Source: Rhizobiaceae bacterium
GTDB lineage: Bacteria > Pseudomonadota > Alphaproteobacteria > Rhizobiales > Rhizobiaceae
DNA: 35,832 nucleotides
Reading direction: 5' to 3'
NCBI GenBank assembly: GCA_020628035.1
Contig: JAHDFS010000010.1
Coordinates: 1-35,832, forward strand
The notes beneath the pieces are model-generated. The model was not told the DNA's origin. It ran no database searches and saw only the letters and a list, made by a program, of their open reading frames with translations. Positions within the stretch are counted from its first letter, which is position 1; the number at the start of each line of letters is the position of its first letter. The position numbers and the translations under genes were made by a program. Below, piece after piece: positions 8,068 through 15,424 of this stretch.

Positions 8068-8840
8068 TGCCATCTGAAGAAAAGATTATCCCTGATTTTG
8101 CCCCTGATTTTAATGGCGCAATTGTCCATCCATCACCTAATTTTGGCGATAGACGTGATGTCGATGGCCCGGATATGCTTATTCTTCATTATACCGCAAT
8201 GGAAAGTGCGGAGGCTGCCCGCGATTGGCTTTGTGTGGAAGAATCTCAGGTGTCTGCGCATTATATAATTGATGAGCTTGGCGTGATTACCCAAATGGTG
8301 CGAGAAAAGGACCGCGCTTGGCATGCAGGCCAAAGCATCTGGAAGGGCGTGACGGATATTAATTCTCACTCAATAGGTATTGAAATTGCCAATCCTGGCC
8401 ATGAATTTGGTTGCCCGGATTTTCCCAAAGCTCAGATTTCATCGGTGATTGAATTATCCAGATCCATTATTGATCGCCATGAAATTGCGCCTGAGCGTGT
8501 TCTTGGACATTCTGATATCGCGCCAGATCGCAAACGCGATCCCGGTGAATGGTTTCCCTGGCAGGAATTGCATGCAAATGGCGTTGGGCATTTGGTTGAC
8601 CCGTCCCCGATCCGTAGCGGCCGATATTTCATGCGAGGTGAAACAGGTCAGCCCATTGAAGCAATGCAATCTATGTTGTCTTTATATGGTTATGGTACTG
8701 AGATTACGGGTGAGTTTGATGCGCGCACTGAGCAAGATATTATTGCATTTCAGCGCCACTTCCGCCCAGAGAAAGTGGATGGGATTGCGGATATCTCGAC
8801 CATTGAAACGCTTCATCGTTTGTTATCTGCGCTTTCCTGA
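8067..8840 (+). CDS. AmiD-like N-acetylmuramoyl-L-alanine amidase (Amidase_2 plus PG-binding domain)
   Basis: A 257-aa zinc amidase that removes the peptide stem from MurNAc or anhydro-MurNAc in peptidoglycan. Amidase_2 domain at about residues 25-165: the first Zn ligand in LILHYTAMES, then VSAHYIIDELG, RAWHAGQS, the structural stretch NSHSIGIEIANPG, and the second and third ligands in LGHSDIAPDRKRDPG. Residues about 190-255 are a PG_binding_1 domain (MQSMLSLYGY, FDARTEQDIIAFQRHF). I see no N-terminal signal peptide or lipobox, so it could be cytosolic (acting on recycled anhydro-muropeptides) or exported by another route. The start overlaps the preceding stop (TAATG). The 141-nt gap to the next gene holds no clear terminator. 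Confidence 0.92.
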   Translation: MPSEEKIIPDFAPDFNGAIVHPSPNFGDRRDVDGPDMLILHYTAMESAEAARDWLCVEESQVSAHYIIDELGVITQMVREKDRAWHAGQSIWKGVTDINSHSIGIEIANPGHEFGCPDFPKAQISSVIELSRSIIDRHEIAPERVLGHSDIAPDRKRDPGEWFPWQELHANGVGHLVDPSPIRSGRYFMRGETGQPIEAMQSMLSLYGYGTEITGEFDARTEQDIIAFQRHFRPEKVDGIADISTIETLHRLLSALS

Positions 8841-8981
8841 TCGCGAATTATTTGGTTTTCGATACAATTGAAACACATCTTTACCGCTTGGCCACAATTT
8901 CGACTGAATTTCGCCGTTTAGAGGCGCGATATTTATTGAGCGATTAGATCGCGGATTTAGAAGAAATTTAAGGAATAATTG

Positions 8982-9515
8982 ATGAGAGTTTTGGTCACTG
9001 CGTGCCTGATCGGCAGCGCGTTAACGCTTTCTGCTTGCCAAACGACAAAGAGCGACAAAGCAGTCGATAAAACAACAAAAACATCTTCAGTGACTAAAAG
9101 TGTTAAGAAGAAGACTAATTCAACAAGTTCAGCGTCAGGTTATACAGCTTCGCCTTATGACAAGCTCATTAAGAAACATGCGAAAGAGAATGGTGTGCCA
9201 CTAAATTTGGCGCACGCGGTCGTTCAAATCGAGAGCAATTATAATGCTAGTGCTAGAGGGGCCGCGGGCGAGGTCGGTCTTATGCAAATTAAGCCAGCAA
9301 CCGCCCGCGGAATGGGGTATTCGGGTTCCACAAAAAATCTCTATAACCCGGAGAACAATATTGCTTTTGGTATGAAATATTTAGGTGAAGCTTATCGTCG
9401 AGGCGGGGGCACCACTTGTGGTGCAATCTTGAAGTATAATGCAGGTCATTATGCAAAGCGGATGAACCCTGTTTCGGCGAAATATTGTCAGCGTGTTAAG
9501 GCTATTTTGAAGTAA
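8982..9515 (+). CDS. SLT-domain lytic transglycosylase lipoprotein
   Basis: A 177-aa protein. The start is set at ATG 8982 (AAGGA 7 bases upstream), not the TTG at 8979. A lipoprotein signal peptide ends in LSAC with lipidated Cys19. A Lys/Ser/Thr-rich spacer (about 20-60) follows, then a compact SLT (Slt70-like, GH23) domain with catalytic Glu in VVQIESNYN, then GEVGLMQIKPATARGMG, the LYNPENNIAFGMKYL helix and ILKYNAGH. The protein should sit in the envelope and cut glycan strands, yielding 1,6-anhydro ends. It is a short single-domain version without the Slt70 ring domains. It is the third peptidoglycan hydrolase within 6 kb upstream of the dcw cluster. Confidence 0.92.
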   Translation: MRVLVTACLIGSALTLSACQTTKSDKAVDKTTKTSSVTKSVKKKTNSTSSASGYTASPYDKLIKKHAKENGVPLNLAHAVVQIESNYNASARGAAGEVGLMQIKPATARGMGYSGSTKNLYNPENNIAFGMKYLGEAYRRGGGTTCGAILKYNAGHYAKRMNPVSAKYCQRVKAILK

Positions 9516-9569
9516 GGTATCCTTGCGCCGAATATCGTGTTCTATTTCTGGTATTTGGTTTGGATATGT

Positions 9570-9575
9570 TATAGT
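9570..9575 (+). promoter_or_regulatory. Putative -10 element of rnpB
   Basis: TATAGT lies 7 nt upstream of the first base of helix P1 of the RNase P RNA, the right distance for a -10 hexamer. No convincing -35 hexamer is seen at 16-18 bp spacing, so this is a tentative call. Confidence 0.35.
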
Positions 9576-9582
9576 TAGCCTC

Positions 9583-9978
9583 GTGTCAGTTGGCCGGGCA
9601 ACCGCTTGGAATTGCTTTAAGCAGTTTTGAGAGGAAAGTCCGGGCTCCATGGAATAACGGTGCCGGATAACGTCCGGCGGGGGTGACCCTAGGGAAAGTG
9701 CAGCAGAAAACAAACCGCCCATCTTTGATGGGTAAGGGTGAAAAGGTGGGGTAAGAGCCCACCGCATGATCGGTAACGAGAGTGGCAGTGTAAACCCCAC
9801 CGGGAGCAAAACCAAATAGGGATGACGTGGTGCTTTGCATCGGCAGTTTCCAGGCTAGTCATCCGGGTAGGTTGCTTGAGGCGATTTGACCGTGTAAACG
9901 GCGCCCCAGACGAATGGTTGCATGAATTTTGCCTTCGGCGAAATGATAACAGAACCCGGCTTATAGGCCGACTGACAC
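9583..9978 (+). ncRNA. rnpB: RNase P RNA (rnpB), bacterial type A
   Basis: The catalytic RNA of RNase P, which removes 5' leaders from pre-tRNAs together with the protein RnpA. The ends pair as helix P1: GTGTCAGTTGGCC at 9583 with GGCCGACTGACAC ending at 9978, with one G-U pair. The conserved 5' core GAGGAAAGTCCGGGCTCC is at 9631-9648 and the conserved 3' core ACAGAACCCGGCTTATAGGCC is at about 9949-9969. The internal CR segments (for example AGGGTGAAAAGGTGGGGTAAGAGCCCACCG) are also recognisable. The length of about 396 nt is normal for alphaproteobacteria. The exact ends could differ by a few bases. Two leftward ORFs in the track across this gene are spurious. Confidence 0.97.
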
Positions 9979-10027
9979 ATTTTCTCTTGTAAAAATTATC
10001 ACACCAATAGTGCGAGTTATTGGCGCA

Positions 10028-10063
10028 GATTCACGCTGTCTGCGCTTTGATTGAATCGGAATC
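10028..10063 (+). promoter_or_regulatory. Cluster of three GANTC (CcrM) methylation sites upstream of mraZ
   Basis: GATTC at 10028-10032, GAATC at 10053-10057 and GAATC at 10059-10063 fall within 36 bp. A given GANTC is expected about once per 256 bp in random sequence. In Caulobacter and relatives CcrM methylates this site and GcrA acts at promoters carrying it. Their role here is inferred from position. Confidence 0.5.
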
Positions 10064-10133
10064 CTAACACTTCGTTAATCTTAACGAGATATGAATAATT
10101 AAAATGAAATGAAACGTTAATAAAACATAAATT

Positions 10134-10167
10134 CCCATTGACGCCCAATTTTGCCCATGTTATCCCA
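10134..10167 (-). promoter_or_regulatory. MraZ operator: four TGGG repeats at 10-bp period
   Basis: CCCA occurs at 10134, 10144, 10154 and 10164, exactly one per 10 bp, which is TGGG on the lower strand. E. coli MraZ, a ring-forming AbrB-like repressor, binds direct TGGG-type repeats separated by 5-6 nt in its own promoter. The box begins 156 bp before mraZ ends its leader and overlaps a TTGACG -35-like hexamer, which fits autorepression of the dcw operon. Confidence 0.8.
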
Positions 10168-10322
10168 ATATGTATCAGATGGTCAAAAATTTGTGGCGCT
10201 GAAAAGAGGCCGAAGCGACGTGAAGAACGACCATGATGTCAGAATTGCGCAGACGTGCGCGCGATCATTTGCAAGGGGGCAAATGCATCGGTTTGGCTCA
10301 AAAGGGATAGTAGTAAAGCGTA

Positions 10323-10763
10323 ATGAACAGGTTCTTGTCGCAAGTGACAAAGAAGGTGGATGCGAAGGGGCGAGTATCGGTTCCGTCGGCGTTCAGGACT
10401 GTTCTCACTCGGTTAGATATTCGAGATCTGTATGTGTTCCAAGATTTTGTGTTTCCGGCGATTTCTATCGCAGGGCCCGAGGTTCTGGAGCGTTTCGAGC
10501 GGCATATAGATCAAGGCGATCCATTTTCTCCGGACGCCAACAAGATGTCGCTGCTGATCCATGGCGGCGGCGTTTTTATGAAGCTCGATGGGGAAGGGCG
10601 GCTCGCGGTCACGGATTTCATTCGAGATTTTGCCGGCATAACAAATCAAGTGACCTTTGTGGGTCGCGGGGACTATTTTCAGCTCTGGGAACCGTCCGCA
10701 TTAACGAGGATGCAAGACGAGACCAGGCGGGAGCGAATGGAGCAATCGGTTCGTTCAACCTGA
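10323..10763 (+). CDS. mraZ: Transcriptional regulator MraZ
   Basis: A 146-aa DNA-binding protein, first gene of the dcw operon, with two AbrB/SpoVT-like halves: residues about 5-50 with the conserved [13 protein letters not shown], and about 75-125 with [19 protein letters not shown]. The DxxGR motif of each half is present. MraZ forms oligomeric rings and represses its own promoter and hence the dcw genes. The upstream four-repeat box is its likely target. The region [21 protein letters not shown] resembles rhizobial MraZ. The ATG has no SD at normal distance and may be reached by coupling from the small ORF ending 12 nt upstream. It ends 17 nt before rsmH. Confidence 0.95.
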   Translation: MNRFLSQVTKKVDAKGRVSVPSAFRTVLTRLDIRDLYVFQDFVFPAISIAGPEVLERFERHIDQGDPFSPDANKMSLLIHGGGVFMKLDGEGRLAVTDFIRDFAGITNQVTFVGRGDYFQLWEPSALTRMQDETRRERMEQSVRST

Positions 10764-10780
10764 GGCGAGGGAACGGAATA

Positions 10781-11812
10781 TTGGCGGGTTTTGACGATGT
10801 GGCAGCAGACGTCAGTGGCGGACCAGTTCGTCATGTTCCGGTTCTTCTCTCAGAGGTTATCGATGCACTTGATCCAGCAAAAGATAAGACGATTTTCGAC
10901 GGTACATTTGGTGCGGGCGGTTATTCGCGTGCCATTATGGAAAAAGGTGCCAATGTTGTAGCAACGGATCAAGATCCCGATGTGATTGCAAATTCAGATG
11001 CGATCAAATCAGAATTTGGCGATCGTCTCTCGCTGCATCATGCAAAATTCTCGCAAATTTTAGACATTGTTGGCGAAGGTTCGCTTGATGGCTTTGTGCT
11101 TGATATTGGCGTGTCGTCTATGCAGATCGATCAGGCCGAGCGCGGGTTTTCTTTCATGCAGGATGGTCCTCTGGATATGCGTATGTCGCAACATGGTGTA
11201 AGTGCAGCTGATGTGGTCAATACGCTGAAATCTAACGAATTGGCGCGCATATTTGGCTTTTATGGCGAAGAGAAGAAGGCTGGACGTATCGCACGGGCAA
11301 TCGAGCAGGCACGTGTCGAAGAGCCAATCACCACGACCGGTCAATTGGCAAAGATTGTTTCCAATGCTGCGCCGCGTAAGATGACAGATCGCATTCATCC
11401 TGCAACGCGCGTGTTCCAAGCCTTGCGGATTTATATCAATGACGAGCTTGGGCAGTTAGCGCTCGCCTTGCTGGCAGCGGAGAAAGCTCTCAAGCCGGGT
11501 GGTCGACTGGTGGTGGTGACATTCCATTCGCTAGAGGATCGAATTGTGAAGAAATTTTTCACAGATCGTTTTGGTCGGGTGTCGGGTTCCAGACATTTGC
11601 CGCAGGTTGAAGTGCCAGATGCTAGCTTTGAGCAATTGGGTAAGAAGCCAATGATCGCCGCAAGCAAACGCGAAGCGGAAAAAAATCCGCGCGCACGCTC
11701 GGCTAAATTACGGGCGGGTATTCGCACCGATGCACCGGCAGGGTCAGCAGAGATGAAAATCTTTGGTTTGCCAAATCTATATCCACTTAAAAAAGTTGCG
11801 GGGTTGGTCTAG
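10781..11812 (+). CDS. rsmH: 16S rRNA m4C1402 N4-methyltransferase RsmH (MraW)
   Basis: RsmH methylates N4 of C1402 in 16S rRNA using SAM. The start is set at TTG 10781, with GAGGGAA 7 bases upstream, giving 343 aa and an N-terminus ([14 protein letters not shown]) before the conserved [12 protein letters not shown]. There is no in-frame ATG nearby; GTG 10799 is the alternative. The track's start at 10151 is far upstream through mraZ and is not credible. Motifs: SAM-binding [26 protein letters not shown]-like [39 protein letters not shown], and [15 protein letters not shown]. Its stop (TAG) directly abuts the ftsL ATG. Confidence 0.95.
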   Translation: MAGFDDVAADVSGGPVRHVPVLLSEVIDALDPAKDKTIFDGTFGAGGYSRAIMEKGANVVATDQDPDVIANSDAIKSEFGDRLSLHHAKFSQILDIVGEGSLDGFVLDIGVSSMQIDQAERGFSFMQDGPLDMRMSQHGVSAADVVNTLKSNELARIFGFYGEEKKAGRIARAIEQARVEEPITTTGQLAKIVSNAAPRKMTDRIHPATRVFQALRIYINDELGQLALALLAAEKALKPGGRLVVVTFHSLEDRIVKKFFTDRFGRVSGSRHLPQVEVPDASFEQLGKKPMIAASKREAEKNPRARSAKLRAGIRTDAPAGSAEMKIFGLPNLYPLKKVAGLV

Positions 11813-12160
11813 ATGTTTCGAGCGTTTGAAGTTTTGCTCATTGTCGCTGTTCTCGCTGCAACGGCATATACGTTTCAGATCAAGCATGAATCTGAAGAGC
11901 GATTGGCTGAAATCCGCAAGTTAGAAGCTGAGATTAAAACCTACAAAGACACGATTGATTTGTTGGAGGCGGACTGGAGTTTGCTAAACCAGCCAGCGCG
12001 CGTGCAGAAATTGATTGAAGCATTTCAAGAGCAGTTGCAACTGACCACGACAGAAGCTGATCAAATTGTACGGTATGATGAATTGCCGCGTATTAAACCT
12101 GAGCCGGAAATTGAAACGGATGCGATTGCTGATCAAATCCTGACGGGCGCGGTGGAGTAA
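11813..12160 (+). CDS. ftsL: Cell division protein FtsL
   Basis: A 115-aa bitopic membrane protein with a very short cytoplasmic tail (MFRAFE), one membrane helix (VLLIVAVLAATAYTFQI, about residues 7-23) and a periplasmic coiled coil rich in Glu/Leu/Lys (about 25-85). In the divisome FtsL pairs with FtsB under FtsQ and activates FtsWI. FtsL is poorly conserved in sequence; the call rests on topology, size and its position between rsmH and ftsI. The ATG abuts the rsmH stop, and its own stop overlaps the ftsI start (TAATG), so all three are coupled. Confidence 0.88.
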   Translation: MFRAFEVLLIVAVLAATAYTFQIKHESEERLAEIRKLEAEIKTYKDTIDLLEADWSLLNQPARVQKLIEAFQEQLQLTTTEADQIVRYDELPRIKPEPEIETDAIADQILTGAVE

Positions 12161-13893
12161 TGAGTATGGGTTTTTCGAAATTTTTCTTCCCCAAAAAAGC
12201 TAGCATATCGTTAGATGGGCATCGTGAAGATATTGCGATCTCATCAAGCCGTGTTTCTGATGCCAATAGAACGGGAAATCGCATCGGTATTGCGATGATT
12301 GCTTTTTCGCTTATGTGCGTTGTTGTTGGCGGGCGCTTGGTCGAATATGGCTTGAGATCTCCAGAGACAGTTTCTTCCATCCTGCCAAGTGATCGATTGC
12401 TGGCATCTCGTCCTGATTTACATGATCGAAATGGCGAGATCTTAGCAACAGATATTCGGACCGTATCGCTATATGCTGAACCCCATAAGGTGGTTGATCC
12501 AGATGAAGTGGTTGAGCAATTGGCGATTGTTCTGCCTGACCTTGATATCAAAAAGACCTATAGCAAGCTTTCTTCAAAGTCGCGCTTCCAGTGGTTGCGT
12601 CGCCAACTTACACCTGGTCAACAAAGTGAAATTTTATCACGCGGGATTCCTGGAATTGGCTTTAGACCTGAAAAGCGTCGTTTTTACCCCGGTGGTCCAA
12701 CAGCCTCTCATGTTGTTGGTCATGTAAACATCGACAATGTTGGCATTGCCGGCATGGAAAAATATGTTGATGAGCAAGGGCTTGGCGATTTAGCCAGTGT
12801 TGGTCTAACCGTCGACGAAGCCATGGAGCCGGTAAAGCTTTCCATCGATTTGCGCGTTCAGCACATTCTGCGAGATGAATTGTCTGCGGCGATGGAACGA
12901 TACCGCGCAATTGCAACAGCCGGTGTTGTTCTTGATGTGCATACAGGCGAAGTGATCGCGATGTCATCGTTGCCAGATTATAATCCAAATAATCCGGTTG
13001 ATGCTCTGCAAAAAGACCGCCTTAATCGTATGACAGCTGGCACGTTTGAGATGGGGTCCACCTTTAAAGCATTCACAACAGCCATGGCACTCGATTCAGG
13101 TCACGTATCCATGGGCGATAGCTTTGACGCGCGCAAGCCGATCCGTATCGGCGGATTTACAATCTCAGACTTTCACGGCAAAAACCGTATCCTCTCGGTG
13201 CCGGAGATCTTTATCTATTCATCGAATATTGGCACAGCAAAAATGGCAGATGTTGTGGGTGTTGAGGGACATCAGGAATTTCTAACGCGTTTGGGCCTGC
13301 TTTCTCGAATGCAAACTCAACTTCCTGAAGTTGCCACACCAAGCCAGCCTAAGAAATGGAAGAAAATTAACTCGGTGACCATCTCATTTGGTCACGGTGT
13401 GTCCACCACGCCGCTTCAAACAGCAGTTGCTGCGGCTGCATTGATGAATGGCGGCAAGCTTATTCCGCCGTCTTTTGTGCCCCGCACGCGCGAGGAGGCA
13501 AACCAGCTTGCAACAAAGGTGCTGTCGGATCGGACAAGTCAGTCCATGCGTGAACTTATGCGTATGAATGTCGAGCAAGGTTCAGGCCGTCGTGCTGAGG
13601 TTGATGGCTATTGGGTTGGCGGCAAAACAGGGACTGCCGAAAAGGTGGTGGATGGTCGCTATTCATCGCAGGTTCGTTTTAACGCATTTTTGTCAGCGTT
13701 CCCTATTGATGATCCAAAATATGTTGTTTTGGTAATCGTTGATGAGCCAAAGCCTGAAGAGGGTAAAAAATATGCCACCGCGGGCACAAACGCAGCTCCT
13801 ACAGTGCGCGAAGTTGTTCGCCGTTCCGCTGCATTATTGGGTGTAAGGCCGAAATTTGGGGATGGAGACAAAGATCGTCTTACATCCTACTGA
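12160..13893 (+). CDS. ftsI: Peptidoglycan D,D-transpeptidase FtsI (PBP3)
   Basis: A class B penicillin-binding protein that cross-links septal peptidoglycan together with the polymerase FtsW. It has 577 aa: a cytoplasmic tail, one membrane helix at about 45-65 (IGIAMIAFSLMCVVVGGRLV), a pedestal domain (about 75-240, with RPDLHDRNGEILATDI and RRFYPGG), and a transpeptidase domain with nucleophile Ser300 in STFK, SSN at 354-356 and KTG at 489-491. All three active-site motifs are intact. The start overlaps the ftsL stop. A 67-nt gap follows before murE, one of the widest in this part of the cluster. Confidence 0.96.
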   Translation: MSMGFSKFFFPKKASISLDGHREDIAISSSRVSDANRTGNRIGIAMIAFSLMCVVVGGRLVEYGLRSPETVSSILPSDRLLASRPDLHDRNGEILATDIRTVSLYAEPHKVVDPDEVVEQLAIVLPDLDIKKTYSKLSSKSRFQWLRRQLTPGQQSEILSRGIPGIGFRPEKRRFYPGGPTASHVVGHVNIDNVGIAGMEKYVDEQGLGDLASVGLTVDEAMEPVKLSIDLRVQHILRDELSAAMERYRAIATAGVVLDVHTGEVIAMSSLPDYNPNNPVDALQKDRLNRMTAGTFEMGSTFKAFTTAMALDSGHVSMGDSFDARKPIRIGGFTISDFHGKNRILSVPEIFIYSSNIGTAKMADVVGVEGHQEFLTRLGLLSRMQTQLPEVATPSQPKKWKKINSVTISFGHGVSTTPLQTAVAAAALMNGGKLIPPSFVPRTREEANQLATKVLSDRTSQSMRELMRMNVEQGSGRRAEVDGYWVGGKTGTAEKVVDGRYSSQVRFNAFLSAFPIDDPKYVVLVIVDEPKPEEGKKYATAGTNAAPTVREVVRRSAALLGVRPKFGDGDKDRLTSY

Positions 13894-13960
13894 TTGATCA
13901 TATTTCGACCGCAAGGTTGTGTTATAGAGATTCGCGGATTACGGCGAATACGGGGATGAA

Positions 13961-15424
13961 ATGAAACTTGGCGATATTGCTGCGATTGCGGATGTGCGCA
14001 ATTTTAAAGCGGCGGAAAATTGGTTAGATATTGTCGTAGACGGACTTTCGGCAGATAGCCGTAAAATTCAGTCTGGTTTTGTGTTTTTTGCACTCTCTGG
14101 AGATAAGACAAATGGCAGTCGTTTTGTAGCTGATGCTACAAAAAATGGTGCCATTGCTGTTGTTTCATCTGAAGCAATCTCTGAATTAGATGATCAAATT
14201 CCAAACATTGTTGTCGACAATCCACGCATGGTTTTGGCCAAAGCAGCGGCAGCATTTTATAAAATTCAGCCGCAAACCATTGTTGCTGTGACAGGAACAG
14301 CCGGTAAAACATCGGTCGCATCATTTGTTCGCCAAATTTGGGAAAAGATTGGTGAGCAATCTGCGATGATTGGCACAACGGGTATTGTAGCTCCTGGGCG
14401 CAAAGAATATGGCGCTTTGACCACCCCTGATCCTGTAACCCTGCATGCGCTCATGTCTGAGCTCGCCAATAATGGTGTGACCCATTGTTCAATGGAAGCC
14501 TCTAGCCATGGTCTTGACCAGTTTCGATTGGATGGCATTGAATTATCTGCAGCCGGTTTTACCAATTTGGGCCGCGATCACATGGATTATCACCCAACAG
14601 TCGACCATTATTTCAATGCAAAAATGGCGCTGTTTGATCGTGTGCTACCAAAAGGCTCCCCGGCTGTGATATTCGCCGATGATGAATGGTCAGCCAAAGC
14701 TATCAAGCATGCGCAAGAGGCGGGGCAAACGGTTCTAAGCGTTGGGCATAATGGTGCGTTCTTAACATTAAAGCGTGTGGAGCAACATCGTCACCAACAG
14801 CGCGCTGAAATTCACCATGATGGCCAAATATATGAAGTAGATTTGCCGCTTGCTGGCGACTTTCAAATGTCAAATGCTTTGGTCGCGGCGGGTCTTTGCA
14901 TTGCAACAGGAGCTGATGCGAAATCTGTGTTGAACGCACTTGAGACCATTGAAGGTGCGCCCGGTCGTTTGGATCTCGTCGGTAAATCGAAAAAAGGTGC
15001 ACCGGTTTATGTCGATTACGCTCATAAGCCAGATGCTCTTGAACATGTCTTAAGGGCGGTAAGACCGTTTACTACCGGGCGCATTATCCTTGCCTTTGGT
15101 TGTGGCGGAGATCGGGATAAGGGTAAGCGCGCTTTGATGGGTGAAATTGCGTCTCGCCTTGCAGATGTGGTGATCATTACGGATGATAACCCGCGCACGG
15201 AAGAGCCGGATGCGATCCGTCAGGAAATTTTGTCGGCTGCGCCCGATGCGCTCAACATTGGTGACCGGCATGACGCGATTGAGAAATCTATCAAGATGCT
15301 GGAAGAGGGCGATAGCCTAATCATTGCTGGCAAAGGCCATGAACATGGTCAGATTGTTGGTGATAAGGTGCTGCCGTTTTCAGATCATGACGTTGCGCGT
15401 TCAGTTTTAGAAGCGGAGGCATAG
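13961..15424 (+). CDS. murE: UDP-MurNAc-L-Ala-D-Glu:meso-diaminopimelate ligase MurE
   Basis: A cytosolic Mur ligase adding the third stem residue with ATP. It has 487 aa: an N-terminal UDP-binding domain (SADSRKIQSGFVFFALSG), a central ATPase domain with P-loop TGTAGKTS (Lys116) and the GALTTPDP and MEASSHGLDQFR segments, and a C-terminal ligase domain. The DNPR motif at 409-412, in TDDNPRTEEP, is the usual signature of meso-DAP specificity as opposed to lysine. The RBS GGGGATGA lies directly before the ATG. The upstream 67-nt gap holds a small inverted repeat (ATTCGC/GCGAAT). The stop abuts murF. Confidence 0.96.
   Translation: MKLGDIAAIADVRNFKAAENWLDIVVDGLSADSRKIQSGFVFFALSGDKTNGSRFVADATKNGAIAVVSSEAISELDDQIPNIVVDNPRMVLAKAAAAFYKIQPQTIVAVTGTAGKTSVASFVRQIWEKIGEQSAMIGTTGIVAPGRKEYGALTTPDPVTLHALMSELANNGVTHCSMEASSHGLDQFRLDGIELSAAGFTNLGRDHMDYHPTVDHYFNAKMALFDRVLPKGSPAVIFADDEWSAKAIKHAQEAGQTVLSVGHNGAFLTLKRVEQHRHQQRAEIHHDGQIYEVDLPLAGDFQMSNALVAAGLCIATGADAKSVLNALETIEGAPGRLDLVGKSKKGAPVYVDYAHKPDALEHVLRAVRPFTTGRIILAFGCGGDRDKGKRALMGEIASRLADVVIITDDNPRTEEPDAIRQEILSAAPDALNIGDRHDAIEKSIKMLEEGDSLIIAGKGHEHGQIVGDKVLPFSDHDVARSVLEAEA

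Larger units (their letters stand above)
9979..10322 (+). other. Control region and leader between rnpB and mraZ
   Basis: A 344-bp gene-free stretch. From left to right: no clear rnpB terminator; three GANTC sites (10028, 10053, 10059); a CGTTAA-TC-TTAACG inverted repeat (10073-10086); an AT-rich block; a TTGACG -35-like hexamer (10138-10143); four CCCA repeats at 10-bp spacing (MraZ box); then about 155 bp of leader with a 25-codon small ORF (10233-10310) ending 12 nt before mraZ. mraZ has no SD at normal spacing; AAAGGGA is 15 nt away. This should hold the main dcw promoter, although I cannot place a good -10. Confidence 0.6.

Noticed and set aside
9381-9840. Leftward ORFs of 144 and 84 aa over the 3' end of the SLT gene and rnpB
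   Set aside because: They run antisense to the clearly recognisable RNase P RNA and match no family; they are the usual spurious ORFs of rnpB loci.
10073-10086. CGTTAA-TC-TTAACG palindrome as rnpB terminator or CtrA site
   Set aside because: There is no T tract after it, the loop would be only 2 nt, and the TTAA spacing is N2, so it fits neither role.
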